Source of the DNA: JAFCUW01 sp049898325
GTDB lineage: Bacteria; Pseudomonadota; Gammaproteobacteria; Burkholderiales; Burkholderiaceae_D
Length of the DNA: 64,000 nt
Assembly (NCBI RefSeq): GCF_049898325.1
Contig: NZ_JAFCXL010000019.1
Coordinates: 37,063-101,062 of the forward strand
Direction of reading: 5' to 3'
Part shown: positions 26,297 through 35,557 of the stretch, one piece after another
Layout: the number at the start of each line of letters is the position of its first letter
How positions within the stretch are numbered: position 1 is the stretch's first letter
Made by a program: the position numbers and the translations under genes
The notes under the pieces: generated by a model
Told to the model about the DNA's origin: nothing
Seen by the model: the letters and a program-made list of their open reading frames with translations, nothing else
Databases searched by the model: none

Positions 26297-27018
26297 GCGC
26301 CATGACGACGCCGCTCGACCCCTGGCACGGGCTGCGCCGGCTGACGGCGGCGCGCATCGCCCAGGGCCACGTGGGGGTGTCGATGCCGACCGCGCCCCAG
26401 CTGGCGTTTCAGCTGGCGCACGCGCAGGCGCGCGACGCCGTCCACGTGCCGCTCGACGTGGCCGCGCTGGCCGCGCAACTGGGCGAGCCCAGCCTGCCGG
26501 TGCACAGCCTGGCGCCCGACCGTCCCACCTACCTGCGCCGCCCCGACCTGGGCCGGCGCCTCGACGAGGCTTCGCGCGCACGCCTGGCGGCGCACGCGGG
26601 CCGCCACGATATCGGCGTGGTGCTGGCCGACGGCCTGTCGGCGCCGGCCATCGCGCGCCACGGCGCGCCCTTGTACGCGCTGCTGCGCCAGGCACTGCCG
26701 TCGCTGCGCTTTGCGCCGCCCGTGCTGGCCGAACAGGCGCGGGTGGCGCTGGGCGACGACATCGGCGCGGCGCTGGGCGCGCAACTGGTGGTGGTGCTGA
26801 TCGGCGAACGGCCGGGCCTGAGTTCGCCCGACAGCATGGGCATCTACCTGACCTGGGCGCCGCGGGTGGGGCTGACGGACGAGCGCCGGAACTGCATCTC
26901 GAACGTGCGCCCGGAAGGGCTGCCGTACGGGCAGGCGCTGGCGGCGCTGCTCTACCTGATCGACGGCGCGCGGCGCCTGCACACCACGGGGGTGGCGCTG
27001 AAGGACCAGCGGCCCTGA
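26293..27018 (+). CDS. eutC: Ethanolamine ammonia-lyase light chain EutC
   Basis: Small subunit of ethanolamine ammonia-lyase that helps bind adenosylcobalamin. From ATG 26293 it has 241 residues, shorter than E. coli EutC (295) mainly at the N-terminus, as in compartment-less proteobacterial versions. Conserved segments include ARIAQGHVGVSMPTAPQLAFQ, DIGVVLADGLSAPAI, LIGERPGLSSPDSMGIYLTW and RRNCISNVRPEGL. It overlaps eutB by four bases and ends 12 bases before the convergent serB stop. Confidence 0.93.
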   Translation: MSAMTTPLDPWHGLRRLTAARIAQGHVGVSMPTAPQLAFQLAHAQARDAVHVPLDVAALAAQLGEPSLPVHSLAPDRPTYLRRPDLGRRLDEASRARLAAHAGRHDIGVVLADGLSAPAIARHGAPLYALLRQALPSLRFAPPVLAEQARVALGDDIGAALGAQLVVVLIGERPGLSSPDSMGIYLTWAPRVGLTDERRNCISNVRPEGLPYGQALAALLYLIDGARRLHTTGVALKDQRP

Positions 27019-27030
27019 GCGGGCCCGCCG

Positions 27031-27879
27031 TCAGGCCAGCACGTGCAGCAAGCCGTCGAGGCCGCTGAAATTGAGCGCCACGTCGGCCTGCTGGCGCACC
27101 ACCGGCTTGGCGCGAAATGCCACCGACAGGCCGGCGATCGACATCATCTGCAGGTCGTTGGCGCCATCGCCCATCACGATCGCCTGCGACGGGTGGATGG
27201 CCAGTTCGTCGCACACCAGCTTGACCGTGTCGCGCTTGGCTTCGGCGTCGACGATCGCCCCGGCGACATGGCCGGTCAGCTTGCCGTCGACGATCTCGAG
27301 CGTGTTGGCATTGCTGTAGTCCAGGCCCAGGCGCGCGCGCAGGTGGTCGGTGAAAAACGTGAAGCCACCCGACACCAGCAGGGTCTGGATATTGGCCGCC
27401 TTGACCGCCGCCAGCAGCGTCTCGGCGCCGGGGGACAGTTGCAGGCGTTCTTCGTAGACCCGTTGCAGGGCGTCGGCACTGAGCCCCGCCAGCAGCGCCA
27501 CGCGCCGGCGCAGGCTGTCGGCAAAGCCGATTTCACCGCGCATGGCCGCTTCCGTGATGGCCGCCACCTGGGGCTTCAGGCCCTGCATGTCGGCGATTTC
27601 ATCGATGCACTCGATGGTGATCAGGGTCGAGTCCATGTCCATCGCCAGCAGGCCGAAATCGGCCAGCGTTGTCGCGCTGGCGATGAAGGTGGCGTCGATG
27701 CGCGCCGCCAGCGCGGCTGCCTCGACTGCCTGGCGCGTGGCCGCATCGGCCTGCACGCTGTCGCAGCGCAAGGCGTGCCGCGACAGTTCGCGCGTGCCGG
27801 CGGGGGCGGCCAGCGCGGCCAGGCGGTTCAGGGTGGCCATGTCGGCGCCGGGGCCCTGCAAAATCAGTTTCATTGTCAT
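27031..27879 (-). CDS. serB: Phosphoserine phosphatase SerB
   Basis: Last step of L-serine synthesis, dephosphorylating phosphoserine. A 282-residue HAD-superfamily protein: N-terminal ACT-like region (about 1-70), nucleophile/acid pair Asp81/Asp83 in DMDSTLI, then SGGFTFFTDHLRARLGLDY (HAD motif II) and GDGANDLQMMSIAGLSVAFRAKP (motif III). Slightly shorter than E. coli SerB (322). It starts four bases after the mfd stop on the same strand, so it may be co-transcribed with mfd. Confidence 0.95.
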   Translation of the reverse strand: MTMKLILQGPGADMATLNRLAALAAPAGTRELSRHALRCDSVQADAATRQAVEAAALAARIDATFIASATTLADFGLLAMDMDSTLITIECIDEIADMQGLKPQVAAITEAAMRGEIGFADSLRRRVALLAGLSADALQRVYEERLQLSPGAETLLAAVKAANIQTLLVSGGFTFFTDHLRARLGLDYSNANTLEIVDGKLTGHVAGAIVDAEAKRDTVKLVCDELAIHPSQAIVMGDGANDLQMMSIAGLSVAFRAKPVVRQQADVALNFSGLDGLLHVLA

Positions 27880-27883
27880 GGTG

Positions 27884-30800
27884 TTATGCCAGCAGTTGCT
27901 TGATGGTGTGTTTGACCTGGGTCACCCGCGCCGCCAGGTCCGGCATGCTGGCGGTAATTCTCAGCTTGTCCTGGCCGGCCAGCTTGATGTGGCGGTTTTT
28001 CTGGATCAGGGTGATGATGCGCAGCGAGTCGATGGGCGGATTGACCATGAACTGCAGGCTGGCCGCCTCGCCGTGGGCGTCGATCTTGACGATGCCGACC
28101 GCCTTGGCGGCGATGCGCAGGCGGTGCGTCTCGATCAGCGCCTTGACGGGGTCGGGCAGCTTGCCGAAGCGGTCGATCAGCTCTTCCTGCATATCGTCGA
28201 CTTTTTCCGCGCTGGCGCAGTTGGCCAGCCGCTTGTAGATCGACAGGCGCTCGTTGACGTCGCCGCAGAAATCGACCGGCAGCAGCGCCGGCACGTGCAG
28301 GTTGATCTCGGTGGTGGTCGCCAGCGGCGCCGCCAGGTCCGGCTCCTTGCCCGCCTTGAGCGAGCGGATCGCCTCCTGCAGCATGTCGGAGTACATCTGG
28401 AAGCCCACTTCGAGCATCTCGCCCGACTGGTTCTCGCCCAGCACTTCGCCGGCGCCGCGGATTTCCAGGTCGTGCATGGCCAGGAAGAAGCCGGAACCGA
28501 GTTCTTCCATCTGCTGGATGGCGTCGAGGCGGCGCTGGGCCTGCTTGGTCAGGCTGGCGACGTCGTTCACCAGCAGGTAGGCATAGGCCTGGTGGTGCGA
28601 ACGGCCGACCCGGCCGCGCAACTGGTGCAGCTGGGCCAGGCCGAATTTGTCGGCCCGGTGCATGATGATGGTGTTCGCCGTCGGCACGTCGATGCCGGTC
28701 TCGATGATGGTCGTGCACAGCAGGATGTTGTAGCGCTGGGCGACGAAATCGCGCATGACTTTTTCCAGGTCGCGCTCGTGCATCTGGCCGTGGGCGATGC
28801 CGATGCGCGCTTCCGGCAGCAGTTCGGTCAGCATCGCCATGCGGTTGCCGATGGTCTCGACCTCGTTGTGCAGGAAATAGATCTGGCCGCCCCGTTTCAG
28901 TTCGCGCAGGCAGGCTTCGCGGATGACGGAACCGTCTTCGCTACGCACGAAGGTCTTGATGGCCAGGCGCTTTTGCGGCGCCGTGGCGATGATGGAAAAG
29001 TCGCGCAGGCCTTCGAGCGCCATGCCCAGCGTGCGCGGAATCGGCGTGGCCGTGAGCGTCAATACATCGACCTCGGCGCGCAGCGCCTTCAGGGCCTCCT
29101 TCTGGCGCACGCCGAAGCGGTGCTCCTCGTCGATGATGACCAGGCCCAGGCGGGTAAATTGCACGTCCGGCGAGAGCAGCTTGTGGGTGCCGATGACGAT
29201 GTCGAGGGTGCCGTCGGCCATGCCCTTGATGGCGTTGTTGATCTCTTTGCCGGTGCGAAAACGCGACAGCTCGGCGATCCGCACGGGCCAGTCGGCGAAG
29301 CGGTCGGCGAAGGTCTGGGCGTGCTGCTCGGCCAGCAGGGTGGTGGGCGCGAGGATGGCCACCTGCTTGCCGCCCATGACGGCGATGAACGCCGCCCGCA
29401 GCGCCACCTCGGTCTTGCCGAAGCCGACGTCGCCGCACACCAGGCGGTCCATCGGCTTGCCGCTGGTCATGTCCTTGATGACGTTGGTGATCGCCTCGGC
29501 CTGGTCGGGCGTCTCTTCGAAGCCGAAGCTGTCGGCGAAATTCTGGTAGTCGTGCGACGAGTATTCGAAGGCGTGGCCCTGGCGCAGCGCGCGGCGCGCG
29601 TACAGGTTCAATAGTTCGGCGGCGGTGTCGCGCACCTGTTCGGCGGCGCGGCGCTTGGCTTTTTCCCAGTTGCCCGAGCCCAGCGAGTGCAGCGGCGCGT
29701 CTTCGGGCGAGGCGCCCGAATAGCGGGCGATCACGTGCAGCTGCGACACCGGCACGTAGAGCTTGGTGTCCTTGGCGTATTCGAGGTGCAGGAACTCGGT
29801 CTCGCCTTCGCCGAGGTCCATGCTGGTCAGGCCCATGTAGCGGCCGATGCCGTGGTTGATGTGCACCACCGGATCGCCGATCTTGAGCTCCGACAGGTCG
29901 CGCACCATCGACTCGACCTGGGTGACGCCTTCCTGCTTCTTGTGCCCCACGCGGCGCCCGGAACCGGCGTACAGCTCCGTCTCGGTGATGAACACCAGCG
30001 GGTCCGGGCCCTGGTCGAACAGCTCGAAACCGGCCTGCAAGGGCGCCACGCCCAGCGCCAGCCGGGCCGACGACTCCCTGAAGCCATCAAAGCCTTCGAC
30101 GCTGGCCAGTTCGAGGTGGTACTCGTTGAAATACTGCTGCAGCGTTTCGCGGCGGCCGTTCGATTCGGCGCAGATCATCACCCGTCCGCGCTGGCCTAGC
30201 AGGTAGGCGCGCAGATTGGTCAGCGGGTCGTCGATGCGGCGGTTGACGGCGATGTTCGGGATCGGCGCCGACAGCGCCGAGGCGGCGCCGTCGCCGTCGC
30301 GGGTGACGATCCAGCGCGGATACGGCTTGGCCAGCGTAAAAAACGCTTCATCGCTGAGGAACAATTCGTCGGGCGGCAGGATCGGGCGCTCGCGGTCGGC
30401 CTTGAGAAAGCGGTAGCGCGACTGGGTGTCGCTCCAGAAGCGCTTGATGGCGCCGTCGATGTCGCCCACCAGCGCCAGGCTGGCGTGCGCGGGCAGGTAG
30501 TCGAACAGGGTGGCGGTCTGTTCGAAGAACAGCGGCAGGTAGTATTCGATGCCGGCCGAGGCGATGCCGCTGCCGATGTCCTTGTAGACCACCGAGCGGC
30601 TGGGGTCGCCCTCGAAGCGCTCGCGCCAGCGGCTGCGAAAGCTGGTGCGCGCCGCCTCGTCCATGGGGAATTCGCGGCCCGGCAGCAGGCGCACTTCGCG
30701 CACCGGGTAGAGCGAGCGCTGGGTGTCGGCGTCGAAGGTGCGGATGGTTTCGATGTCGTCCCCAAACAGGTCGAGCCGGTAGGGCAGGGCCGAGCCCATG

Positions 30801-31327
30801 GGGAACAGGTCGATCAGGCCGCCGCGCACCGAGTATTCGCCGGGCGACATCACCTGGCTGACGTGGCTGTAACCGGCCAGGGTCAGTTGCGCCTTGAGGG
30901 CCGCCTCGTCGAGCTTTTCGCCCTGCTTGAAAAAGAAGGTGTAGGCGGCCAGGAAGGACGGCGGCGCCAGCCGCACCAGCGCGGTGGTGGCCGGCACGAT
31001 GAGCACATCGCACTGGCCGTTGCGGATTTCGTGCAGCGTGGCCAGGCGCTCCGAGACCAGGTCCTGGTGCGGCGAGAAGGCGTCGTAGGGCAGGGTTTCC
31101 CAGTCCGGCAGCAGGTGGCAGGCCAGGCCGCTGGCAAACCAGGGCAGCTCGGTGAGCAGGCGCTGGCCGTCGCTGGCGTTGGCGACAACCACCGTGAGCA
31201 TGCGTTTTTCCGCTTTCAGCGCCAGCGCGGCGACCGCCAGCGCATAGGCGTCGGCGGAGCCGTACAGGGTGGGAAGGGCGAAACGTGCGCCCGGTTTCGG
31301 CAGGGATTGGGAGAGCTCGAAGGGCAT
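27884..31327 (-). CDS. mfd: Transcription-repair coupling factor Mfd
   Basis: RecG-like DNA translocase that removes stalled RNA polymerase and recruits UvrA. The 1147 residues equal the E. coli length (1148). It contains the UvrB-homologous N-terminal region, the CarD/RID RNA-polymerase interaction domain, then the helicase core with Walker A GDVGFGKTEVA at about 630 and the DEEHRFGV box at about 731, and a TRCF C-terminal domain. ATG 31327 (MPFELSQSLPKPG) is used because upstream codons lie in a region without ribosome-binding signal. serB follows four bases downstream. Confidence 0.97.
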   Translation of the reverse strand: MPFELSQSLPKPGARFALPTLYGSADAYALAVAALALKAEKRMLTVVVANASDGQRLLTELPWFASGLACHLLPDWETLPYDAFSPHQDLVSERLATLHEIRNGQCDVLIVPATTALVRLAPPSFLAAYTFFFKQGEKLDEAALKAQLTLAGYSHVSQVMSPGEYSVRGGLIDLFPMGSALPYRLDLFGDDIETIRTFDADTQRSLYPVREVRLLPGREFPMDEAARTSFRSRWRERFEGDPSRSVVYKDIGSGIASAGIEYYLPLFFEQTATLFDYLPAHASLALVGDIDGAIKRFWSDTQSRYRFLKADRERPILPPDELFLSDEAFFTLAKPYPRWIVTRDGDGAASALSAPIPNIAVNRRIDDPLTNLRAYLLGQRGRVMICAESNGRRETLQQYFNEYHLELASVEGFDGFRESSARLALGVAPLQAGFELFDQGPDPLVFITETELYAGSGRRVGHKKQEGVTQVESMVRDLSELKIGDPVVHINHGIGRYMGLTSMDLGEGETEFLHLEYAKDTKLYVPVSQLHVIARYSGASPEDAPLHSLGSGNWEKAKRRAAEQVRDTAAELLNLYARRALRQGHAFEYSSHDYQNFADSFGFEETPDQAEAITNVIKDMTSGKPMDRLVCGDVGFGKTEVALRAAFIAVMGGKQVAILAPTTLLAEQHAQTFADRFADWPVRIAELSRFRTGKEINNAIKGMADGTLDIVIGTHKLLSPDVQFTRLGLVIIDEEHRFGVRQKEALKALRAEVDVLTLTATPIPRTLGMALEGLRDFSIIATAPQKRLAIKTFVRSEDGSVIREACLRELKRGGQIYFLHNEVETIGNRMAMLTELLPEARIGIAHGQMHERDLEKVMRDFVAQRYNILLCTTIIETGIDVPTANTIIMHRADKFGLAQLHQLRGRVGRSHHQAYAYLLVNDVASLTKQAQRRLDAIQQMEELGSGFFLAMHDLEIRGAGEVLGENQSGEMLEVGFQMYSDMLQEAIRSLKAGKEPDLAAPLATTTEINLHVPALLPVDFCGDVNERLSIYKRLANCASAEKVDDMQEELIDRFGKLPDPVKALIETHRLRIAAKAVGIVKIDAHGEAASLQFMVNPPIDSLRIITLIQKNRHIKLAGQDKLRITASMPDLAARVTQVKHTIKQLLA

Positions 31328-31431
31328 GCGGGAGGCGCGAGTGTGAGTGGCGAAATGCGTATTCTGGAGCCTGCCATTATAGTCCGATTCGCCCGCCGGC
31401 ACCGGCGCCTGGCCGCAAGCGAAAGCGCCGC

Positions 31432-32370
31432 TCAGGCCGGCGCGGCGCGGTTGGCGATCCCGAACGGCACGTGCACCATGGGGATGGTGCCATCGGGCGC
31501 GGTGCGCAGGTGGCTGAGCTGGTCGTCGAAAAAAATGTGCGGCTTGAACACCGACAGCACCCGCGCCTTGTCCATCCCGCCCAGGAAGAAGGTCTCGTTG
31601 GCCGACACCCCCCAGTTTTTCAGGGTGGTGACGACGCGCTCGTGCGAGGGCGCGCTGCGCGCCGTGATGATGGCAATGCGCAGCAGCTTGCGGTAGGCGG
31701 GGTCCTTGCGCTGCATGCGCTCTTCCAGCCGCTGCATCAGCGCCAGGCGCTGGAACATGGCCGCCAGCGGTCCCGGTTGGTGCGGCCGCGCGATGTGCAG
31801 CGTCTCGTGGGCGTGGAACTGGTCGAGGCCCTCTTGCTTGAACACTGTCTCCGATTCGTCGTCGGCGATGACGCCGTCGAAGTCGAAGGCCACGCGCAGC
31901 TCCGGGTCGCTGTCGTCGTCATCGATCTTCGATGGCAGCACCAGCCCCGCCGCGTGGCCGGCGGCGATGGCGCTGCGCACATCGCCCTCGTTGGCGCTGA
32001 GGAACAGCGCGGTGTTGAAGGCCGGCAGATACGGATACGGCGAAGCGCCCGTCATGAAGGCGGCGCGCGAGATGTCCAGGCCGTAGTGGGCGATCGAGCG
32101 CATCACCCGCAGCCCCGTTTCCGGTGAATTGCGGGAAAACAGCACCACCTCGACGGGGCTCTGGCGGGGAAAGTACTTGTTGATGTTGAGGAAGCGCCGG
32201 ATGAAGGGAAAGGCCACGCCCCGTTCGAGGATGACGTCGAGGTGCTGTTCCTGATAGCTGCGGTACTGCTCGGCGCCGCTGTCGAGATAAATCTGGTGCG
32301 AGGCGGACAGGTCGAACAGGGCCGACGAGGCCACCCCGATGACGAGTTTTTCGCTGATGTCGAAGGCCAT
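31432..32370 (-). CDS. Cytosolic 5'-nucleotidase (NT5C1-like, PF06189-type)
   Basis: A 312-residue protein of the 5-nucleotidase family that hydrolyses nucleoside 5'-monophosphates. Recognisable blocks are LVIGVASSALFDLSASHQIY at the N-terminus, VVLFSRNSPETGLRVMRSIAHYGLDISRAAF, the HAD-like VAFDFDGVIADDESE and the C-terminal LGGMDKARVLSVFKPHIFFDDQ. ATG 32370 overlaps the stop of the HDOD gene by one base, implying translational coupling. A longer in-frame start runs back through the HDOD gene and is rejected. The HDOD coupling suggests a signalling link, not demonstrated. Confidence 0.87.
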   Translation of the reverse strand: MAFDISEKLVIGVASSALFDLSASHQIYLDSGAEQYRSYQEQHLDVILERGVAFPFIRRFLNINKYFPRQSPVEVVLFSRNSPETGLRVMRSIAHYGLDISRAAFMTGASPYPYLPAFNTALFLSANEGDVRSAIAAGHAAGLVLPSKIDDDDSDPELRVAFDFDGVIADDESETVFKQEGLDQFHAHETLHIARPHQPGPLAAMFQRLALMQRLEERMQRKDPAYRKLLRIAIITARSAPSHERVVTTLKNWGVSANETFFLGGMDKARVLSVFKPHIFFDDQLSHLRTAPDGTIPMVHVPFGIANRAAPA

Positions 32371-33359
32371 CAGTGGGGCGCCACGCGCAGCTGTTCGAGG
32401 ATGGCCAGTTCGCCCGTGTCGGCCAGCGCGGGCAGCAGGGCAGGGTCGATCTGGCCGGCGTCGACCAGCAGGCGCAGCATCGCCAGCCGGTCGGCGGCGG
32501 CCAGCACGCCGGCCAGGCTCGATGGGCCACCGGCGGCGTCGCCGGCGATGGCCGCGGCCACGCTGGGCGGGAACTCCCACACGGTGGCGATGCCGGCCGA
32601 CACGCGGCGCGCGTCGGCCAGCAGGCGCGCGCAAAAATGCGCCGAGCGGGGAAGCGAGGCGCCGCTGTAGATCTGGTCGATCAGGCGCAGGGCGACGATC
32701 AGGCCGACATGGTGCAACAGGCCCGCCAGGTAGGCTTCGAAGACATTCGCGCCGGCGGACGGCGCGCTCAGGCTGGCCGCCAGCGCGCACGACTCCGACT
32801 GGCGCCATACCAGCGGCGCGCACTGGTGGGCGAAGCGGCCCGCCTGCATGCTGATGATGGGCCGGAAGGCAACGCGCGCGAGCAGCATGCGCATGCCGTT
32901 CTGCCCCAGCAGCATGACCGCCCCTTCGATGGTGCGCACGGGGGCGGCGGGACTGTAATACGGGCTATTGGCTTCGCGGATCACTTCGGCCACCAGCACC
33001 ACGTCCTGCGCCAGCTGGCGCGACAGCTCGGCGCCCGACATGGCGTCGTCGCGCAGGCTTCTTAATAGTTGGGGAATCACTGCGGGCACCCGTGGCACCA
33101 GGTCGGCGCCATCGTGGGGCGAGTCCGCCAGGCGGGCGAATTCGTCGAGAATCAACTGCTCGGTGGCGGCCGGCACCTCGGCCGAGGGGCCGCCGGCCAG
33201 GTAGCGATAAAACAGCAGGGGCAGATCGATGACGGGGACCTCGGTGGTGAATGGTGGTGCGAGCGATGCGCCAGCAGTTGGCGCGGCCGGCGCGCGCTGC
33301 TGCCCGGTCGCCTGCGCGGCCCCGCTCCCCTTGAACCATCGGGTAATCCAGTTGATCAT
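32370..33359 (-). CDS. HDOD-domain protein
   Basis: A 329-residue putative signalling protein. The region about 85-290 has the HDOD signature (VPRVPAVIPQLLRSLRDDAMSGAELSRQLAQD ... EANSPYY ... GQNGMRMLL ... LHHVGL) that occurs in chemotaxis, c-di-GMP and stress regulators. The first 30 residues are basic and Ala/Pro-rich, and no catalytic domain is attached. It is translationally coupled to the 5'-nucleotidase gene by a one-base overlap. Specific pathway unknown. Confidence 0.82.
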   Translation of the reverse strand: MINWITRWFKGSGAAQATGQQRAPAAPTAGASLAPPFTTEVPVIDLPLLFYRYLAGGPSAEVPAATEQLILDEFARLADSPHDGADLVPRVPAVIPQLLRSLRDDAMSGAELSRQLAQDVVLVAEVIREANSPYYSPAAPVRTIEGAVMLLGQNGMRMLLARVAFRPIISMQAGRFAHQCAPLVWRQSESCALAASLSAPSAGANVFEAYLAGLLHHVGLIVALRLIDQIYSGASLPRSAHFCARLLADARRVSAGIATVWEFPPSVAAAIAGDAAGGPSSLAGVLAAADRLAMLRLLVDAGQIDPALLPALADTGELAILEQLRVAPH

Positions 33360-33436
33360 CGGGGCGCCGCGCAGGAAATGATGAAATAAAAGACGGCTTA
33401 TCTTATATCAGACGTGGCCGCTGCCATCCGGGCTGG

Positions 33437-35422
33437 TCAAATTTCGACGCGGCGGGCGTTGCGCGCCGACCAGCGGTACAAGCTGCCCAGCAGCGCCGCG
33501 CCCAGCACCAGCGCCACCAGCATGCCCTGGTGTTCGCTCAGGCCGTTGGCGATGGCCAGCGGCTCGCCCTTGCCGGACGAGACGATCAGGCCCGCCAGCG
33601 CCACGTTGAACAGGCTCTCGCCGACGATGAAGCCGGACATGACGAGCACGCCCATGCGCTTGGCCGCTTCGCCCCAGCTGTGGCTGGAAACGGCGCGTTC
33701 GAACAGGTAGCCGCCCACCGCGCCCACCACCACCGGCAGGGTGACGGCGCTGGGCAGGTAAATGGCCAGTCCCACGCCCAGCGGCGGCAGGCTGTATTTG
33801 CCGGCGCTGGATTTTTTGAGCAGGTAGTCGACCAGCACCAGGGCGACGCCGATGGCGGCGCCGTAGCCGAGCAGGTACCACGGCAGGTCGCCGCCGATGA
33901 CGCCCTTGGCCAGGGTAGAGATCAGGGTGGCCTGGGGCGCCGCCAGCGGCGTCGAGGAAATCGCGCCGATATTCGGCGCGCCGGCGAAGCCATTTGCGCG
34001 GTTGAGCAGTTCCAGCACGGGCGGCACCACGGCCGAACCGGCGAACACGCCGATGATCAGGCCGACCTGCTGCTTCCACGGGGTGGCGTCGACCAGCTGG
34101 CCGGTTTTCAGGTCTTGCAGGTTGTCGTTGCCGATCACCGCCACCGCCAGCACCACGGTGGTGACGAACAGCGCGAAGGCGACCAGCGCCTGGGCGACAT
34201 CGGGGCCGATCAGGTGGCGTCCAACCATGCCGACCGACAGCGAGGCGCCCAGGATGGTGAGGATGGCGATGCCGGAGACGGGCGAATTGGACGAGCCGAT
34301 CAGCCCCGCCATGTAGCCGCAGACGGCGGCGGCGAACATGCCGGCGATCAGGATGTAGCCCACGCCGACGGCCACCAGCGGCACCGACAGCGACGCCAGC
34401 GGACCTCCTTGCAGGAATTCGGACAGCAGCCAGCCCGCCGGCACCATCGAAATGAGGGTCACCAGGCCGACCAGGAAAATCGGCAGGTCGCGCTCGGAAC
34501 GGGGCAGGGCGCCGTCGGTGGCGCTGGAGTGGCGCGACGCGGCCATCGCCGAGCGCAGCCCGCCGATGACGGGCTTGGCCAGGCTGGCCAGGGTGATCAG
34601 GGCGGCCGCGCCGATGACGCCGGCGCCGATCATGCGCACCTGGCGGCTCCACACGCCCAGCGCCTGGTCGGCGGCGCTGACGGTGTCGGCCACCGGGATG
34701 CCCGAGGTCATCCACGGCACCAGCACGCCCCAGGCGATCACCAGGCCGGCCAGCATGGCGATGCCGACGGTGATGCCCATCAGGTGGCCGGCGCCGATCA
34801 GCGCCAGCGAACTCGAGGCGCCGATGCCGGTGGCGCCGGAACCGGTGCGAAAGTAGATCGCCACTTCACCGGCCATCAGCTTGGCGGCGGCGAAGGCGGC
34901 GAACAGGCTCGAAGCCAGGCTGCCCCAGATCACCGCCCACAGGCCCGCCTTGCCTTCGGCGGCGCCGCTGCGCGAGGACATGCCCACCTTGAGCACCTCG
35001 GCGGCGGCCACCCCTTCCGGGTAGGGCAGGTCGGACTGCGACACCAGTGCGCGCCGCAGCGGCATGGTGTACATCACCCCCAACACGCCGCCGATGGCGC
35101 AGCAGCCGAAGGTGGGCCAGAACGGCACGTGCGCCCACCAGCCGATCATCAACAGGCCGGGCAGCACGAAAATCACCGAGGCCAGGGTGCCAGCCGCCGA
35201 GGCGATGGTCTGGACGATGTTGTTTTCCTGGATGGTGGCGCTCTTGAACGCCGACAGCAGGGCCATCGAGATGACGGCCGCCGGGATCGAGGTGGCGAAG
35301 GTGAGACCGACCTTCAGGCCCAGGTAGACCTGGGCGGCGGTGAAGATCAGGGTGATGATCACGCCGAGGACGATGCCGCGGACCGTGATCTCTTTTGGTT
35401 CAGCCAGTGATACCGTCGCCAT
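33437..35422 (-). CDS. OPT-family oligopeptide transporter
   Basis: Inner-membrane transporter of 661 residues with about 15 hydrophobic helices, in the bacterial OPT/YSL-like group (PF03169). Characteristic blocks include PKEITVRGIVLGVIITLIFTA, the AQVYLGLKVGLTFATSIPAA helix and SGIAILTILGASLS with an NSPVSG motif typical of OPT proteins. Likely proton-coupled uptake of small peptides or metal chelates; which one is unknown. An inverted repeat with seven-base arms lies just upstream (35467-35491), and PBP1A is the next gene upstream on the same strand. Confidence 0.85.
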   Translation of the reverse strand: MATVSLAEPKEITVRGIVLGVIITLIFTAAQVYLGLKVGLTFATSIPAAVISMALLSAFKSATIQENNIVQTIASAAGTLASVIFVLPGLLMIGWWAHVPFWPTFGCCAIGGVLGVMYTMPLRRALVSQSDLPYPEGVAAAEVLKVGMSSRSGAAEGKAGLWAVIWGSLASSLFAAFAAAKLMAGEVAIYFRTGSGATGIGASSSLALIGAGHLMGITVGIAMLAGLVIAWGVLVPWMTSGIPVADTVSAADQALGVWSRQVRMIGAGVIGAAALITLASLAKPVIGGLRSAMAASRHSSATDGALPRSERDLPIFLVGLVTLISMVPAGWLLSEFLQGGPLASLSVPLVAVGVGYILIAGMFAAAVCGYMAGLIGSSNSPVSGIAILTILGASLSVGMVGRHLIGPDVAQALVAFALFVTTVVLAVAVIGNDNLQDLKTGQLVDATPWKQQVGLIIGVFAGSAVVPPVLELLNRANGFAGAPNIGAISSTPLAAPQATLISTLAKGVIGGDLPWYLLGYGAAIGVALVLVDYLLKKSSAGKYSLPPLGVGLAIYLPSAVTLPVVVGAVGGYLFERAVSSHSWGEAAKRMGVLVMSGFIVGESLFNVALAGLIVSSGKGEPLAIANGLSEHQGMLVALVLGAALLGSLYRWSARNARRVEI

Positions 35423-35466
35423 CCGCAGCGCTCCATTGAGAGGTTGATGAAAAGTCAGGCCGCGCG

Positions 35467-35491
35467 TGCATGCTTGTTTTTAATGCATGCA
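35467..35491. promoter_or_regulatory. Inverted repeat upstream of the OPT transporter gene
   Basis: TGCATGC / GCATGCA (35467-35473 and 35485-35491) with an 11-base AT-rich loop, about 45 bases upstream of the OPT start. Could be an operator or an mRNA hairpin; no T-run follows in either direction. Confidence 0.3.
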
Positions 35492-35557
35492 AAAGCCGGC
35501 CCGCCCCATCATAACCGCCTCACCACGAATTCCCAAGCGTTGCTGTCGACTGGCCGC

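Noticed and set aside
31432..32823. 463-residue version of the 5'-nucleotidase
   Set aside because: The additional N-terminal part is Arg/Ala-rich out-of-frame reading of the HDOD gene; the family start is at 32370.
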